NCBI GenBank assembly: GCA_003021175.1
Contig: PXQV01000015.1
Location: 1-64,000 of the forward strand
DNA: 64,000 nt
Direction: 5' to 3'
Origin: Halobacteriales archaeon QH_7_66_36
GTDB lineage: Archaea; Halobacteriota; Halobacteria; Halobacteriales; Haloarculaceae
This document shows positions 51,330-60,346 of the stretch, piece by piece. Position 1 is the first letter of the stretch. Every line of letters begins with the position of its first letter. The notes beneath the pieces were generated by a model. It ran no database searches. It was not told where the DNA came from and saw nothing but the letters and a program-made list of their open reading frames with translations. Made by a program: the position numbers and the translations under genes.

Positions 51330-52076
51330 ATGAACCTCGGTCGGTTCCGGCGTCGCACGCGCTGGCACCACCACGCCAACAGGCGAGCCTACGACGCACC
51401 GGCGGACCCATGGAAGCTACTGCCAGTCTCCCCCGACGCCGTGACCTACTACACCGACGAACTCCGCCTCGACTGGGGACTCGGGAGAGTGCAGGGCGGC
51501 GACTGGGAACGGGAGGAGCACTGCCAGCTATTTCGTGAGACGACGCTGTACCGAGGGCTGGAGCAACGGTTCGAGGAAGAACGCGACTGGGAGGAGACGG
51601 CGCTGTACCGGCGGGCGAAAGAGGAGTTCGAGCGCGGCGAGACGGTCCGGGGATACGAGAGTCTGTGAGAGTTTAGAGCCGTCAGATGCGAGTACATCGA
51701 CGAGCTGTTCCACAGCATCGAGCGAGAAGGCTATCGACCGAACGCGGCGGCGACTCACGAGAAAGCGGCCGAGGATAACTCCTTCGAGGACGCGTATGCC
51801 AACCATCTCGAACCGCTGGTGGTTATCGGGCGGAACGGCGAGATCCACTGGACCGAAGGGAATCACCGGTTCGCAATCGCGTCGATTCTGGGACTCGACG
51901 CGGTTCCGGTGTACGTTCTCTGTAGACACGAGCACTGGCAGAGGGTTCGTGATCGGATGCACGACGCGAGGGACGGCGCTGCAGCGACCGACCTTCCGTC
52001 GGACCTCAAAGCCCACCTCGGCCATCCCGACCTTCGGGATATATGCGCGGAGGAGACCGACATCCACCCGCAGTAG
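51330..52076 (+). pseudogene. ParB-like domain protein broken by an in-frame TGA
   Basis: One frame of 248 codons is interrupted only by TGA at 51666-51668. The first part (112 residues) has WDWE-type repeats such as LFRETTLYRGLEQRFEEERDWEETALYRRA. The second part (from 51669) continues EFRAVRCEYIDELFHSIERE, and ends in a ParB/sulfiredoxin-like domain (GEIHWTEGNHRFAIASILG, VPVYVLCRHEHW). Since both parts are in the same frame with no gap, a single nonsense mutation is the simplest reading. Confidence 0.7.
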
Positions 52077-52193
52077 CGGTTCGCTCTATGACTGGAACGT
52101 TCCGTCCGGTCTTGAGAACAGTGCTGGTCTCGAATGCGTTGCGTCACGTCCGGCGATCTCCGACAGTCGAGTGTCACACTCAGACTGTTCCGG

Positions 52194-53000
52194 CTAAACT
52201 GGCTTCCGGAGCGCCGATGCCGCGCCGGCGGCGACGGCACTGATCAGCAGGACGACGACGCTCGCGGCGTTGAGGAACGCGGTCGCGCCGATGCGGACCT
52301 TGCCGAATATCTCCAGCGGGACCGTCGTCACGGCCGACCCGGCGAGAAAGAACGTGATGAGGAACTCGTTGAAGGAGAGCGCGAACGCGAACAGGGCGCT
52401 CGCCGTCAGCGCCGGGCGCAATAGCGGCAGCGTCACCGTCCGAAACACCGTCTGGCGGTTCGCGCCGAGGTCGGCCGCGGCGGCCGACAGCGCGTCGTCG
52501 AGTTCCGCGTAGCGGGCCGCGAGCAGGAAGGTGGTGAACGGTAACACCCAGAACAGGTGGCCGAGGATCACCGGAAGATAGCCGAACCCGAGCCCCGCGA
52601 TGGCGCTGGCACGGCCGATGCCGAAGGCGACGACGACGGTCGGCACGAACAGCGGGAGCGCGATGACCAGCGCGAGGCCGCGGCGCACCGTCGCCGAGAG
52701 TCGGCTTCGGGTGATGGTGTACGCACCGGCGAGCCCGAGTCCCGTTCCGCCGACGGCGGCCGCGACGCCGATGACGAGGCTGTTCACCAGCGCCCGGACG
52801 AACCGCGTGCTCTGTGCGATTTCGCCGTACCAGCGGACGGAGAGCGCGTCCAGCGGGATGGTCGGTTGTGCAGTCGGCGACAGCGAGAGGTAGCCGACGA
52901 CCAGCACCGGCCCGTAGAGGAAGGCCAGCGTCAGCGCCACGACGACGCCGGGGAACCGTCCTGCCCCGCGCTCCGACAACTGAGCGAGACTGGTCACCAT
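52194..53000 (-). CDS. Pot-type ABC transporter permease (PotC-like)
   Basis: 268 residues with six membrane helices. The permease motif DLGANRQTVFRTVTLPLLRP (near residue 180) is the ATPase-contact loop. The ATG at 53000 lies in the end of the potB-like gene (7-base overlap); a longer frame upstream is a shadow. Last gene of the operon. Polyamine specificity is typical of the family but not provable here. Confidence 0.88.
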   Translation of the reverse strand: MVTSLAQLSERGAGRFPGVVVALTLAFLYGPVLVVGYLSLSPTAQPTIPLDALSVRWYGEIAQSTRFVRALVNSLVIGVAAAVGGTGLGLAGAYTITRSRLSATVRRGLALVIALPLFVPTVVVAFGIGRASAIAGLGFGYLPVILGHLFWVLPFTTFLLAARYAELDDALSAAAADLGANRQTVFRTVTLPLLRPALTASALFAFALSFNEFLITFFLAGSAVTTVPLEIFGKVRIGATAFLNAASVVVLLISAVAAGAASALRKPV

Positions 53001-53827
53001 TGGCGCAACTCCCTCCTGACGCGCGGGAACAGCGCCCCGACTGCGAGACTGGCGAGCACGGCGACGAGGAAGACGAACGAGAGCGCCGCGGCGAACCCGT
53101 AGTCGATGTACTCCCGAACGGCTTGGACGACCAGCCGCGCGACCATCACGTTGCCCGGACTCCCGAGGATCTCCGGGGTGGCGAAGGCTCCCGCGATGCG
53201 GGCGTAGACGATGAGCGTGGCCGCCGCCGCCCCCGGCAGCGTGCGTGGGAGGATCACGTCCACGAACACCCGGAGATTGGTCGCGCCGAGATCCCTCGCC
53301 GCGGCCATCAGTCGCTGGTCGAGTCGCTCCATGGAGACGTACATCGTCAACACGACGTACGGCAGGTAGATGTAGACGAAGCCAAGAGCCATCGATACCT
53401 CCGTGTACAGGACTTCGAGCGGCTGTCCCAGTACCCCGGCGTTCACCAGAACGGCGTTCACCACGCCGCCGCGCGCGAGTATCCACACCCACGCGTAGTT
53501 GAGCACGACGTAGTTGAGCCAGAGCGGGAGCGTCAACGCGACCAAGCCGACCAGCCGATACCGCGCCGGACACCGGTGTGCCAGCCAGTACGTCACCGGA
53601 TACGCGACGAGGAGACAGACGGCGGTCACGGCTACGCCGACACCGATCGAGTACGTCAGGGCACCGCGATAGAGCGGACTCAGCGCCTCGGCGTAGTTCG
53701 CCGGTCCGAGTCCCGGGCCGAGGCTCTCGACGAACAGCACCAACAGCGGAAACACGCCCAACGCCAGCGCCAGCAGCGCCGGACCGCTGGCGACCAGTCG
53801 GTCCAAGCGGCGCTCAGCCGTCGCCAT
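52994..53827 (-). CDS. Pot-type ABC transporter permease (PotB-like)
   Basis: 277 residues with six helices (first at 13-33). The contact loop is RDLGATNLRVFVDVILPRTL near residue 175. ATG at 53827 lies inside the end of the ATPase gene (14-base overlap). With the partner permease it forms the channel of the importer. Confidence 0.88.
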   Translation of the reverse strand: MATAERRLDRLVASGPALLALALGVFPLLVLFVESLGPGLGPANYAEALSPLYRGALTYSIGVGVAVTAVCLLVAYPVTYWLAHRCPARYRLVGLVALTLPLWLNYVVLNYAWVWILARGGVVNAVLVNAGVLGQPLEVLYTEVSMALGFVYIYLPYVVLTMYVSMERLDQRLMAAARDLGATNLRVFVDVILPRTLPGAAAATLIVYARIAGAFATPEILGSPGNVMVARLVVQAVREYIDYGFAAALSFVFLVAVLASLAVGALFPRVRRELRQW

Positions 53828-54914
53828 CTTCCACCAGCACCGCGCGGTCGACGCGCAACGAGACGGATTTGCCGACGCGGAAGCGACGGTCGCGGCTCGG
53901 GTCGCCGCCGTCCGTCGACGCCTCTTGGACGGTGGACCCCCCGGCACTGCGCTCGCGGCGGACCGTCAGCCGTGCGCCGCCGCAGTCGACGGTCGCCTCC
54001 TCGTAGAACCCCTTGTAGGCCGCGTCGACCACCTCGCCCGTCAGGTCGCCGTCACCGAGCGTGACCGCCTCGGGCCGGATGGCGACGGCAACCGAGTCGC
54101 TGTGGTCGTTGGCCGTCTCGCTGGTCGCGCTCACCCGCCCGGCCTGCGTCTCGACGACGGCCGTCTCCCCGTTGCGGCCCACCACCTCGCCGTCGAGGAC
54201 GGTCGCGTCACCGAGGAACTCGGCGACGAAGCGGGTTCGTGGACGGCTGTACAGCCGTCGGGGCGGTCCCCTGTCGACGATCCCCCCGGCTCGCATGACC
54301 GCGACGCGGTCGGACATGCTCATCGCGCTCTCCTGATCGTGGGTGACGTACAGGAACGTCGTCTCGCTGTCCCGCTGGATCCGGCGGAACTCGCGCTGCA
54401 TCTCCCCGCGGAGTGCCCGGTCCAGCGACGCCAGCGGCTCGTCGAGCAACAGCACTTCGGGGTCGTTGACGAGCGCCCGGGCCAGCGCGACCCGCTGGCG
54501 CTGTCCGCCCGAGAGGTCGGCCGGATCGCGCTCGCCGAAGCCGCCGAGGTCGACAAGATCGAGGGCCTCCGCGACGCGCGTCTGTCGCTCCGGCTTCGGG
54601 ACGCCGCTCCGCGCGAGGCCGTACGCGACGTTCTCGGCGACGGTCATGTGCGGGAACAGTACGAGGTCCTGAAACACCATGTTCGTCGCCCGGTTCCGGG
54701 CGGGCCGGTCGGTCACGTCGGTCCCGTCGATCCGAATCGTGCCGCTGTCTGGGTCCAGCAGTCCGGCGAGCATCCGGAGCGTCGTGGTCTTTCCACAGCC
54801 CGACGGCCCGATGAGCGAGAAGAACTCGCCGCGTTCGAGGGTGAGCGATACGTCTTCGACTGCGTGCTCGCCGGCGAAGGCTTTCCCCAACCCCTCGACA
54901 GCGAGCGCGCTCAC
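53814..54914 (-). CDS. Pot-type ABC transporter ATP-binding protein (PotA-like)
   Basis: 366 residues. Walker A GPSGCGKTT is near residue 37, Q-loop VFQDLVLFPHMTV near 80, signature LSGGQRQR near 135, and Walker B LLLDEPLASLD near 156. The C-terminal TOBE-like domain (about 270-360) has an unusual Gly/Ser/Asp-rich loop. It is the ATPase of this four-gene importer and overlaps both neighbours. Confidence 0.93.
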   Translation of the reverse strand: MSALAVEGLGKAFAGEHAVEDVSLTLERGEFFSLIGPSGCGKTTTLRMLAGLLDPDSGTIRIDGTDVTDRPARNRATNMVFQDLVLFPHMTVAENVAYGLARSGVPKPERQTRVAEALDLVDLGGFGERDPADLSGGQRQRVALARALVNDPEVLLLDEPLASLDRALRGEMQREFRRIQRDSETTFLYVTHDQESAMSMSDRVAVMRAGGIVDRGPPRRLYSRPRTRFVAEFLGDATVLDGEVVGRNGETAVVETQAGRVSATSETANDHSDSVAVAIRPEAVTLGDGDLTGEVVDAAYKGFYEEATVDCGGARLTVRRERSAGGSTVQEASTDGGDPSRDRRFRVGKSVSLRVDRAVLVEDGDG

Positions 54915-55978
54915 TGCAGGTCAGCCTCCGTCTTCGCCTGATTCCACGTCTCGGTGTACCGCTCGATGAGCGCCTGCGGCTTCGGCTCCTCGTAGATGAA
55001 CTGGTCGGGGTCGTTGAGACCGTACGCCGCCCGGTCCACGTCGTTCTCCTCGAACACCCGAGCGCTCGGGACGGCGATCTTGCTCGGCTTCATCAGGGAC
55101 TCGTACCCCATCTGCGTGTACCACTCCTGAATGAACGTGTGAGCGAGTTCGACGTTCTCCGAGTCCGCCTGCACGCAGTACTGGATGAACCACGCCTTCG
55201 TCCCCTCCTCGGGATACACGCGCTCGACCGGGAGCTCTCCCTGCAGGCTCTGGATGACGTAGTTCCAGACGGGTTGCACCCCGACCTCGCCGTTGCGCAG
55301 GAGCTGCTCCGACTCGCCGCCGTTGTTCCAGAGGCCGGCCGTCCCCTCCAAGCGGTCGACCAAGTCAGACTGCAACGCCTCGAAGTCCACCTCGTCTTCG
55401 CTGGTCGGGTTCAACGGCTCTCCGAAGGCGGCGTTCCGGTACAGCGTCTGGAGTCGGGCGTCGTCGCGACCGCCGGCCACCCCGGCGAAGTCGTCGCTCC
55501 AGAGATCCGCCAGCGCGGTCACGTCCGTGTCGACGCGGTCGGCGTTGACCGCGAGCGGCGTCTGCCCGAAGCTACGGGGAATCCCGTACACGTCGCCGTC
55601 CTGCTCGAAGTAATCCGCCTTCAGGAAGTCGAAGACCTCCTCGTACGCCGGGATCTGGTCGAGGTCGAGCGGCCGGATGAGCTCATCTTCCATCGCCGGT
55701 TTCACCGCGTAGTTGCCGAGCGGGACGATGTCGTAATCCGCCCGGCCGGCGCGCAGCTGCGCGAGGCTCTCGGCCGAGCCCTGGGCGGCTTGGCGTTCGA
55801 CCGTCACCCCGTGGCGCTCCTCGAACGCCTCGATGACGCCGTTGCTGTACACGTAGCCCCAGTCGAGCAGGGAGAGGGTCTGGTTGCCACCGCCGAGGCC
55901 AGCGCACCCAGCCAGTCCGACACTGATTCCGGCCCCGATACTCCCCAGAAGTGTCCGACGAGACGCAGACGAAGTCAC
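54911..55978 (-). CDS. Pot-type ABC transporter substrate-binding lipoprotein (PotD-like)
   Basis: 355 residues from a GTG at 55978. The N-terminus has twin Arg (ASRRTLLGSIGAG) and a lipobox LAGC at residue 25. The binding-protein fold follows: LLDWGYVYSNGVIEAFEERH, RAGRADYDIVPLGNYAV, and GVQPVWNYVIQSL. The fold matches spermidine/putrescine-type (PotD/family 1) proteins, but related ones bind thiamine or iron. The start is decided by the TATA box at 56000-56007; the ATG at 56017 lies before it. Confidence 0.87.
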   Translation of the reverse strand: MTSSASRRTLLGSIGAGISVGLAGCAGLGGGNQTLSLLDWGYVYSNGVIEAFEERHGVTVERQAAQGSAESLAQLRAGRADYDIVPLGNYAVKPAMEDELIRPLDLDQIPAYEEVFDFLKADYFEQDGDVYGIPRSFGQTPLAVNADRVDTDVTALADLWSDDFAGVAGGRDDARLQTLYRNAAFGEPLNPTSEDEVDFEALQSDLVDRLEGTAGLWNNGGESEQLLRNGEVGVQPVWNYVIQSLQGELPVERVYPEEGTKAWFIQYCVQADSENVELAHTFIQEWYTQMGYESLMKPSKIAVPSARVFEENDVDRAAYGLNDPDQFIYEEPKPQALIERYTETWNQAKTEADLQ

Positions 55979-55999
55979 AACGGACAGTGGGCTCAGGCG

Positions 56000-56007
56000 A
56001 AAATAAG
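56000..56007 (-). promoter_or_regulatory. TATA box that fixes the GTG start of the PotD-like gene
   Basis: Minus-strand CTTATTTT is 25 bases before the GTG at 55978 and downstream of the ATG at 56017. The transcript therefore cannot include that ATG. Confidence 0.65.
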
Positions 56008-56115
56008 CCCTATGCACGGGGATCTTAGCGGGTACAAAATTCGTCGCCTGAGGGGTGTTCGGCCGTCGACAGGGAACGTAAGGGCTATTCCGCCTGACCG
56101 ATTCGCTCCGAACGC

Positions 56116-56187
56116 GGGTCCGTGGTCTAGTGGTATGACGCTTCCCTTACAAGGAAGAGACCGGTGGTTCAATTCCGCCCGGACCCA
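56116..56187 (+). tRNA. tRNA-Val (anticodon TAC)
   Basis: 72 bases, GGGTCCG paired with CGGACCC plus discriminator A. The anticodon stem CTTCC/GGAAG presents TAC in the loop CTTACAA; no intron. The T-loop is GTTCAATTC. Its 3' part is repeated 113 bases downstream. Confidence 0.95.
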
Positions 56188-56278
56188 TCGAGCACCGCGA
56201 GCGGAGCGAGCGTGTGCGAGACGGACGCGGACGTGAACCCTGTCGGTCGCGCGCAGCACCGCGAGCACGTCCGACTCC

Positions 56279-56332
56279 GGTTCAATTCCGCCCGGACCCA
56301 TCAACCACCGTGAGCGAAGCGAGCGTGTACGA
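56279..56332 (+). repeat. Duplicated tRNA-Val 3' end with flanking sequence
   Basis: The first 24 bases equal 56166-56189 (T-loop to just after the tRNA end). The following 30 bases are a similar, mutated copy of 56190-56219 (GAGCG-AGCGAGCGTGT pattern). The repeat therefore covers about 54 bases at 113-base spacing. Confidence 0.7.
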
Positions 56333-56362
56333 GTGCAGATGGCCGTCACCTGCGCCGTCCGC

Positions 56363-57352
56363 TCACGGGACGGGCGTCTCCGGTTCGAGGTCTTCGAAGA
56401 ACTCCGCGGCGCGCTGTTCCCCGAGTTCGAACAGGTCGTCGATGAACGGCTTGCTCCGGTCGAACTTCGTCGCGGCGTGGTAGGATTCGCCGAGCGGTAT
56501 CTTCCGAATCTCCGTGTGCGTGAAGTTCTCCGTCGAGAGGTCGCCCCGCTCGATCCACTCGTTGACGCGCTTGATGCTGCGGAGCTCCTGATTCAGCGAG
56601 ATGTTGCCGAACAGTTCGTTGCGCCGGTCGAGAATGTCGTTGAGCGATGTCGGGTTGACGTCTCGCTCCTGCGGGTTGATCTGGATCACCCACAGCTCCT
56701 CCGGCTTGCGGTCGACGCTGACGTTCATCAGCCCCTCGACGGGCGGGTTGTGCGAGAACACGCCGTCCCAGTAGTTGTCGCCGTCGATTTCGACGGCCTC
56801 GAACATCTGTGGCAGGGCGGCGGACGCGAGGATCGCTTTTGCCGTCACGTCCTCGTTGGTGAACGTCTCGAAGACGCCGGCGTTGAGATTCACCGTTCCG
56901 ATGACGAGCTCCGGCGTGTCGTGACCGGACAGCTCCGGAATCTCGTCGAAGTCGACGTACCGTTCGAGGACGCGCCGGATCCCTCGTTTTCCCAGTCCGG
57001 AGCTGGGATTCTGGTACGGGCTGAGCTGTGGCAGCGGAAAGACGCTGTTCTCCATCCACTTCAGCCCGACCATCCAGCTGTTGGCGATCCAGTCGCCGAA
57101 GTCGTCCGCGGCGAGATCCGACCAGAGGGCGTCGAGCAGTTCGATGGCGTGCTCCTCGTCCTCGGAGACGAGGCCGTACCACGCCATCAGCGCGCTGAAC
57201 GCGCCGCCGGAGGTGCCGCTGATGCCGACCAGCTCGTACTCGTCGCGGTCCCACTCGCGGAACAGCCCCTTCAGCACGCCCGCGGTGAACGCCGTGTGAC
57301 TGCCGCCGCCCTGACAGGCGATGGCGACCCGCGTCGGCTCGTCGTCGGTCAT
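56363..57352 (-). CDS. Patatin-like phospholipase
   Basis: 329 residues of the patatin family (lipid acyl hydrolase with Ser-Asp dyad). The oxyanion loop is CQGGGSHTAF (residues 14-23), the nucleophile elbow GTSGG (in ISGTSGGAFSALMAWY, near 50) and the catalytic Asp in DNYWDGVFSHNPP (near 205). No signal peptide. It lies upstream of the tRNA-Val repeat and downstream of phaC in the same direction; a role in lipid or PHA turnover is possible but not shown. Confidence 0.9.
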   Translation of the reverse strand: MTDDEPTRVAIACQGGGSHTAFTAGVLKGLFREWDRDEYELVGISGTSGGAFSALMAWYGLVSEDEEHAIELLDALWSDLAADDFGDWIANSWMVGLKWMENSVFPLPQLSPYQNPSSGLGKRGIRRVLERYVDFDEIPELSGHDTPELVIGTVNLNAGVFETFTNEDVTAKAILASAALPQMFEAVEIDGDNYWDGVFSHNPPVEGLMNVSVDRKPEELWVIQINPQERDVNPTSLNDILDRRNELFGNISLNQELRSIKRVNEWIERGDLSTENFTHTEIRKIPLGESYHAATKFDRSKPFIDDLFELGEQRAAEFFEDLEPETPVP

Positions 57353-57478
57353 GGACGGCCCCTTCCGGTTCGGTCGCTCTGTCCGCTCCGGCCCGACCCG
57401 GCGAACGTCGCGCCATCTGTGTTCATGCTATCCTTCCTGAAGCCCGGACGTTGGTAAAATGTGCGGTGTGGCACCTCG

Positions 57479-58807
57479 TCACGAAGTCTCGTTTCGCGCC
57501 TGTGTGATCCACCCTTCGAGTCGGCTCACGGGCACGTCGGCCTCGTCGGCGAGCGACACCACGTCGCTCGCGGCGAGGTCGGCGACGGTCGCCACACCGG
57601 CGTCACGAAGTCGCTCCGCGTACGCCGGCCCCACGCCGTCAAGAGTCTCCAACTCGGCGCTCGTCGCGTCGTCGTCCGTCTCGTCTTCGATCTCGACGGT
57701 GGCGCTCTCGTCGTCGGCGTCGGTCTGTGAGCGCTCGGCGTACCAGTCACACACCTTGGGCCACAGTTCGGCGTGGGCCCGCGAGGAGACGGAGAGACCG
57801 ATGTGGCCGGTATCCTCCCGAAAGACGGTCACGTCGTCGCTGGGCACGACCTCGTTGAACGCCGTCGAGGCCGCCGGCGGCACGATGTGGTCGTACGTGG
57901 CGACCACCTGCGCGATGGGCATCTCGAGGTTCTCCACGTCGGCGTGCTTCTCGCCGACGTACAGCTCGTTGTCGTACAGTTTGCCGTCGCGGTAGGCCGC
58001 GTCGATGAACTCGACGAGCATCTCGCCCGGGATGTCGATGCTCTCGTCGATCCACCGCTCCATGCGCGCGAAGTTGCGCACGAACTCCTCGTCCTCGATG
58101 TTCTCGAAGAAGCGGACGTACTTGCTGACGTAGTTCTCGATGGGTTCGCTCATCTCGAAGCCCAGATCGAGCAGCTCGGCGGGGACGGTGCCGAAGGCGT
58201 CCGCCATCGCCTCGAAGTCGAGGTCGCCCTCCTCGATCCACTGGCCGAAGATGCCGCCCTCCTCGCGGAAACACAGCGCCGCGGCCATCAGCCCGAGATT
58301 CCGAACCTTCTCGGGATAGAGCGCGCCGTACGAGACGCTCATCGTCGCGCCCATACAGTAGCCGAAGAGGTTGATCGCGTCCCGTCCCGAGCGGTCTCGC
58401 ACCACGTCGACGCAGTTGTCCATGTACCGGTCGACGTAGTCCCGGAAGTCAAGGGAGGCGTCCAGCGTCGACGGCTCGTTCCAGTCGACGAGATACACGT
58501 CGAACCCTTCTTCGAGGAACGTGCGGACGACGGACCGGTCCGGCTGTAGGTCGAGGATGTACGGCCGGTTGATGAGCGCGTACACCATCAGTATCGGCAC
58601 GTCGTGCTGCTCGTCGGTCTGCGGCTCGTAGTGGAGCAGTTCGAGCTTGTTCTCCTCGTAGACGACCTCGCTGGGGGTCTGGCCCACCTCCACGTCGGCC
58701 ATCGTCTCGTTGGCGTCCGGCACCGAACTCATCGCCTCGACGAGTTCGTTCGCCTGTTCCCACGTCTGTCCCTGCATCGCGAGTGTGTTCGGGTTAGGGT
58801 CGCTCAT
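57479..58807 (-). CDS. phaC: Class III PHA synthase subunit PhaC with C-terminal helix-hairpin domain
   Basis: 442 residues. PhaC polymerises hydroxyacyl-CoA on the granule surface. The lipase-like box GYCMG (near residue 148) holds the catalytic Cys, Asp is in ATYDHIVPP (near 303) and His in DTGHIGLSV (near 332). After residue 360 an acidic spacer leads to a helix-hairpin-helix-like domain (LDGVGPAYAERLRDAGVATV) of about 60 residues, absent from bacterial PhaC. It overlaps phaE by four bases. Confidence 0.93.
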   Translation of the reverse strand: MSDPNPNTLAMQGQTWEQANELVEAMSSVPDANETMADVEVGQTPSEVVYEENKLELLHYEPQTDEQHDVPILMVYALINRPYILDLQPDRSVVRTFLEEGFDVYLVDWNEPSTLDASLDFRDYVDRYMDNCVDVVRDRSGRDAINLFGYCMGATMSVSYGALYPEKVRNLGLMAAALCFREEGGIFGQWIEEGDLDFEAMADAFGTVPAELLDLGFEMSEPIENYVSKYVRFFENIEDEEFVRNFARMERWIDESIDIPGEMLVEFIDAAYRDGKLYDNELYVGEKHADVENLEMPIAQVVATYDHIVPPAASTAFNEVVPSDDVTVFREDTGHIGLSVSSRAHAELWPKVCDWYAERSQTDADDESATVEIEDETDDDATSAELETLDGVGPAYAERLRDAGVATVADLAASDVVSLADEADVPVSRLEGWITQARNETS

Positions 58808-59346
58808 TTGCCTTCGAGATGATCGAGCACGCGGTCGAGTTTCCGCTCCACCTCGTGGTGGCGGCGTTCGAGTTCGACGAGCCGTTCGCCGACCTCGCGC
58901 ACGTCACCCTCCGTCGCGAAGCCGAGTTCGTGGAGCGTTCCCTGTGCGATTTCGTCGGTCGCCTGCCGAAGCTCGACGGCATCCTCGATACGCTCGCCGG
59001 TCGCCGCCGCGAAGGCGTCCGTCGACATCACCTCCTTGAACGCCTCGTTGGCGGCACCGAGCCACAGGTCGCGAAACTCGTTCGGCGATAGGTCCTCGCC
59101 CTCCGTCGCGCCCGCCGCCTTCTGCATCGCCTCGTCGGCGGCCTCCATCCAGACGTCGTACGCGCCGGAGTACCCCTCCATGCCGTCTCCCATCTGCGCG
59201 CCGTCACCGACCGACCCGAGCGCGCCCGACCACGATTCGATGAGCGCGTTCTGCGCCTGCATGTTCGCCTCCATCGCCGAGGCCAACTGGTCGTTCATCC
59301 CCGACAGCAGTTCGGTCCACGGTTCCGCGTCCGATTGGTTTCCCAT
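58804..59346 (-). CDS. phaE: PHA synthase subunit PhaE
   Basis: 180 residues, acidic and helical, the regulatory subunit of archaeal class III PHA synthase. It shows the Trp-containing helix ALIESWSGALGSV and SPNEFRDLWLGAANEAF patterns, plus a C-terminal coiled coil (VGERLVELERRHHEVERKLD). A GATAAAC-like box about 30 bases before the ATG gives phaEC its own promoter, separate from phaRP. Confidence 0.88.
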   Translation of the reverse strand: MGNQSDAEPWTELLSGMNDQLASAMEANMQAQNALIESWSGALGSVGDGAQMGDGMEGYSGAYDVWMEAADEAMQKAAGATEGEDLSPNEFRDLWLGAANEAFKEVMSTDAFAAATGERIEDAVELRQATDEIAQGTLHELGFATEGDVREVGERLVELERRHHEVERKLDRVLDHLEGK

Positions 59347-59453
59347 GCGTGGCCTTATCTAACGCACTCCCGTATGTTTATCGCCGTCGCTCGGCGGTCA
59401 GATTTCGAAGAAATCGTCGGTTCCGCCCTCGCCGAGCGGACGACTGCTGGTCG

Positions 59454-59909
59454 TTATCCGGCGAAATCGACGGTTTCGGCGTCTTCGAGGTCGTCCGTGA
59501 CAGTCTCGTGCGCGTCGAGGAAACTATCGAACGACGACTCCACGAGGTCACCGTACGTCTCGCCGTACTCCTCGACGGAGTCTTGGCTGTCCTCCATGGC
59601 GTCGAGCAGTCCGTCCCACGTGTCGCCCTGTACGTCTTCGAGCTGGTCGAGATTCTCGTCGACCTGCTCGCGAACGACGGAGAAATCGGCGTCCGGTGCG
59701 ACCTCTTCGAGAGCGTCGACGTAGGCGTGGACCGCGTCGCGGGTGAGTTCCACGTTCTGCTCTTGGGCCGAGCGGAAGCTCTCGAGGGCGTCGACGACTG
59801 CCTGCGACGCCGTCCGCTGTGCGTCGAAGAACTGGTCGACTGCCTGCTGGTTCTGCTGGACGATACCGCGCTGCATCTCGAACATGCTCGATATTTGGTC
59901 GTTGGTCAT
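59454..59909 (-). CDS. phaP: PHA granule-associated phasin (PhaP-like)
   Basis: 151 residues, Gln/Asp/Glu-rich and almost fully helical (MFEMQRGIVQQNQQAVDQFF, later coiled-coil stretches). Such amphipathic proteins coat PHA granules. The ATG overlaps the phaR stop by four bases. The order phaR-phaP before phaE-phaC is the one described in Haloferax and Haloarcula. Confidence 0.83.
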   Translation of the reverse strand: MTNDQISSMFEMQRGIVQQNQQAVDQFFDAQRTASQAVVDALESFRSAQEQNVELTRDAVHAYVDALEEVAPDADFSVVREQVDENLDQLEDVQGDTWDGLLDAMEDSQDSVEEYGETYGDLVESSFDSFLDAHETVTDDLEDAETVDFAG

Positions 59910-60232
59910 GATTGTGTCTCCTCGTCGCGGTTGCGGCTGACGGGAACCACGATGGTCTGCACGATATCACCCTCCTCGATGTCGAGCGCCTCGCGCTCCG
60001 CATCGGGAATGGAGATTCGGCCGCCGCTCTGCACGCGGGTCTTGAACGCACCCGTGTCCGTGCGGAGCGCACCGAGTCCCGTGAGATCGTTACGGGTCGC
60101 GCCGGGATTGCCCATGGACAGCATCTGCTGGAGTAGCTCTCGCTGCCGGTCGACGGCCTCCTCGCTGGCCTCCGCAACCGACTCGGGGTCGAACAGGTCC
60201 GCCCACGGCATCCCGGGTTGATCCGCCGTCAT
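59906..60232 (-). CDS. phaR: AbrB-type regulator PhaR
   Basis: 108 residues. The C-terminal 50 residues are an AbrB/SpoVT-like DNA-binding swapped-hairpin domain (RVQSGGRISIPDAEREALDI). The N-terminal part holds an acidic helix (PWADLFDPESVAEASEEAVD). PhaR in haloarchaea represses phaRP and binds granules. The start at 60232 is supported by a TATTATA box 28 bases upstream; an eight-codon longer frame is rejected. Confidence 0.85.
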   Translation of the reverse strand: MTADQPGMPWADLFDPESVAEASEEAVDRQRELLQQMLSMGNPGATRNDLTGLGALRTDTGAFKTRVQSGGRISIPDAEREALDIEEGDIVQTIVVPVSRNRDEETQS

Positions 60233-60257
60233 TACTACACCGTACGCTCTCCCCACG

Positions 60258-60264
60258 TATAATA
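60258..60264 (-). promoter_or_regulatory. TATA box of phaRP
   Basis: Minus-strand TATTATA is about 28 bases before the phaR ATG. PhaR is expected to bind near its own promoter; no clear operator palindrome was identified. Confidence 0.65.
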
Positions 60265-60346
60265 CTTGGCTCTGAAAACCACTGAGTGTCTCTGAATGGT
60301 GAGCGGTGGATCGACTTTCTCGCCGACGCTCACCTCGCCGCTCGGC

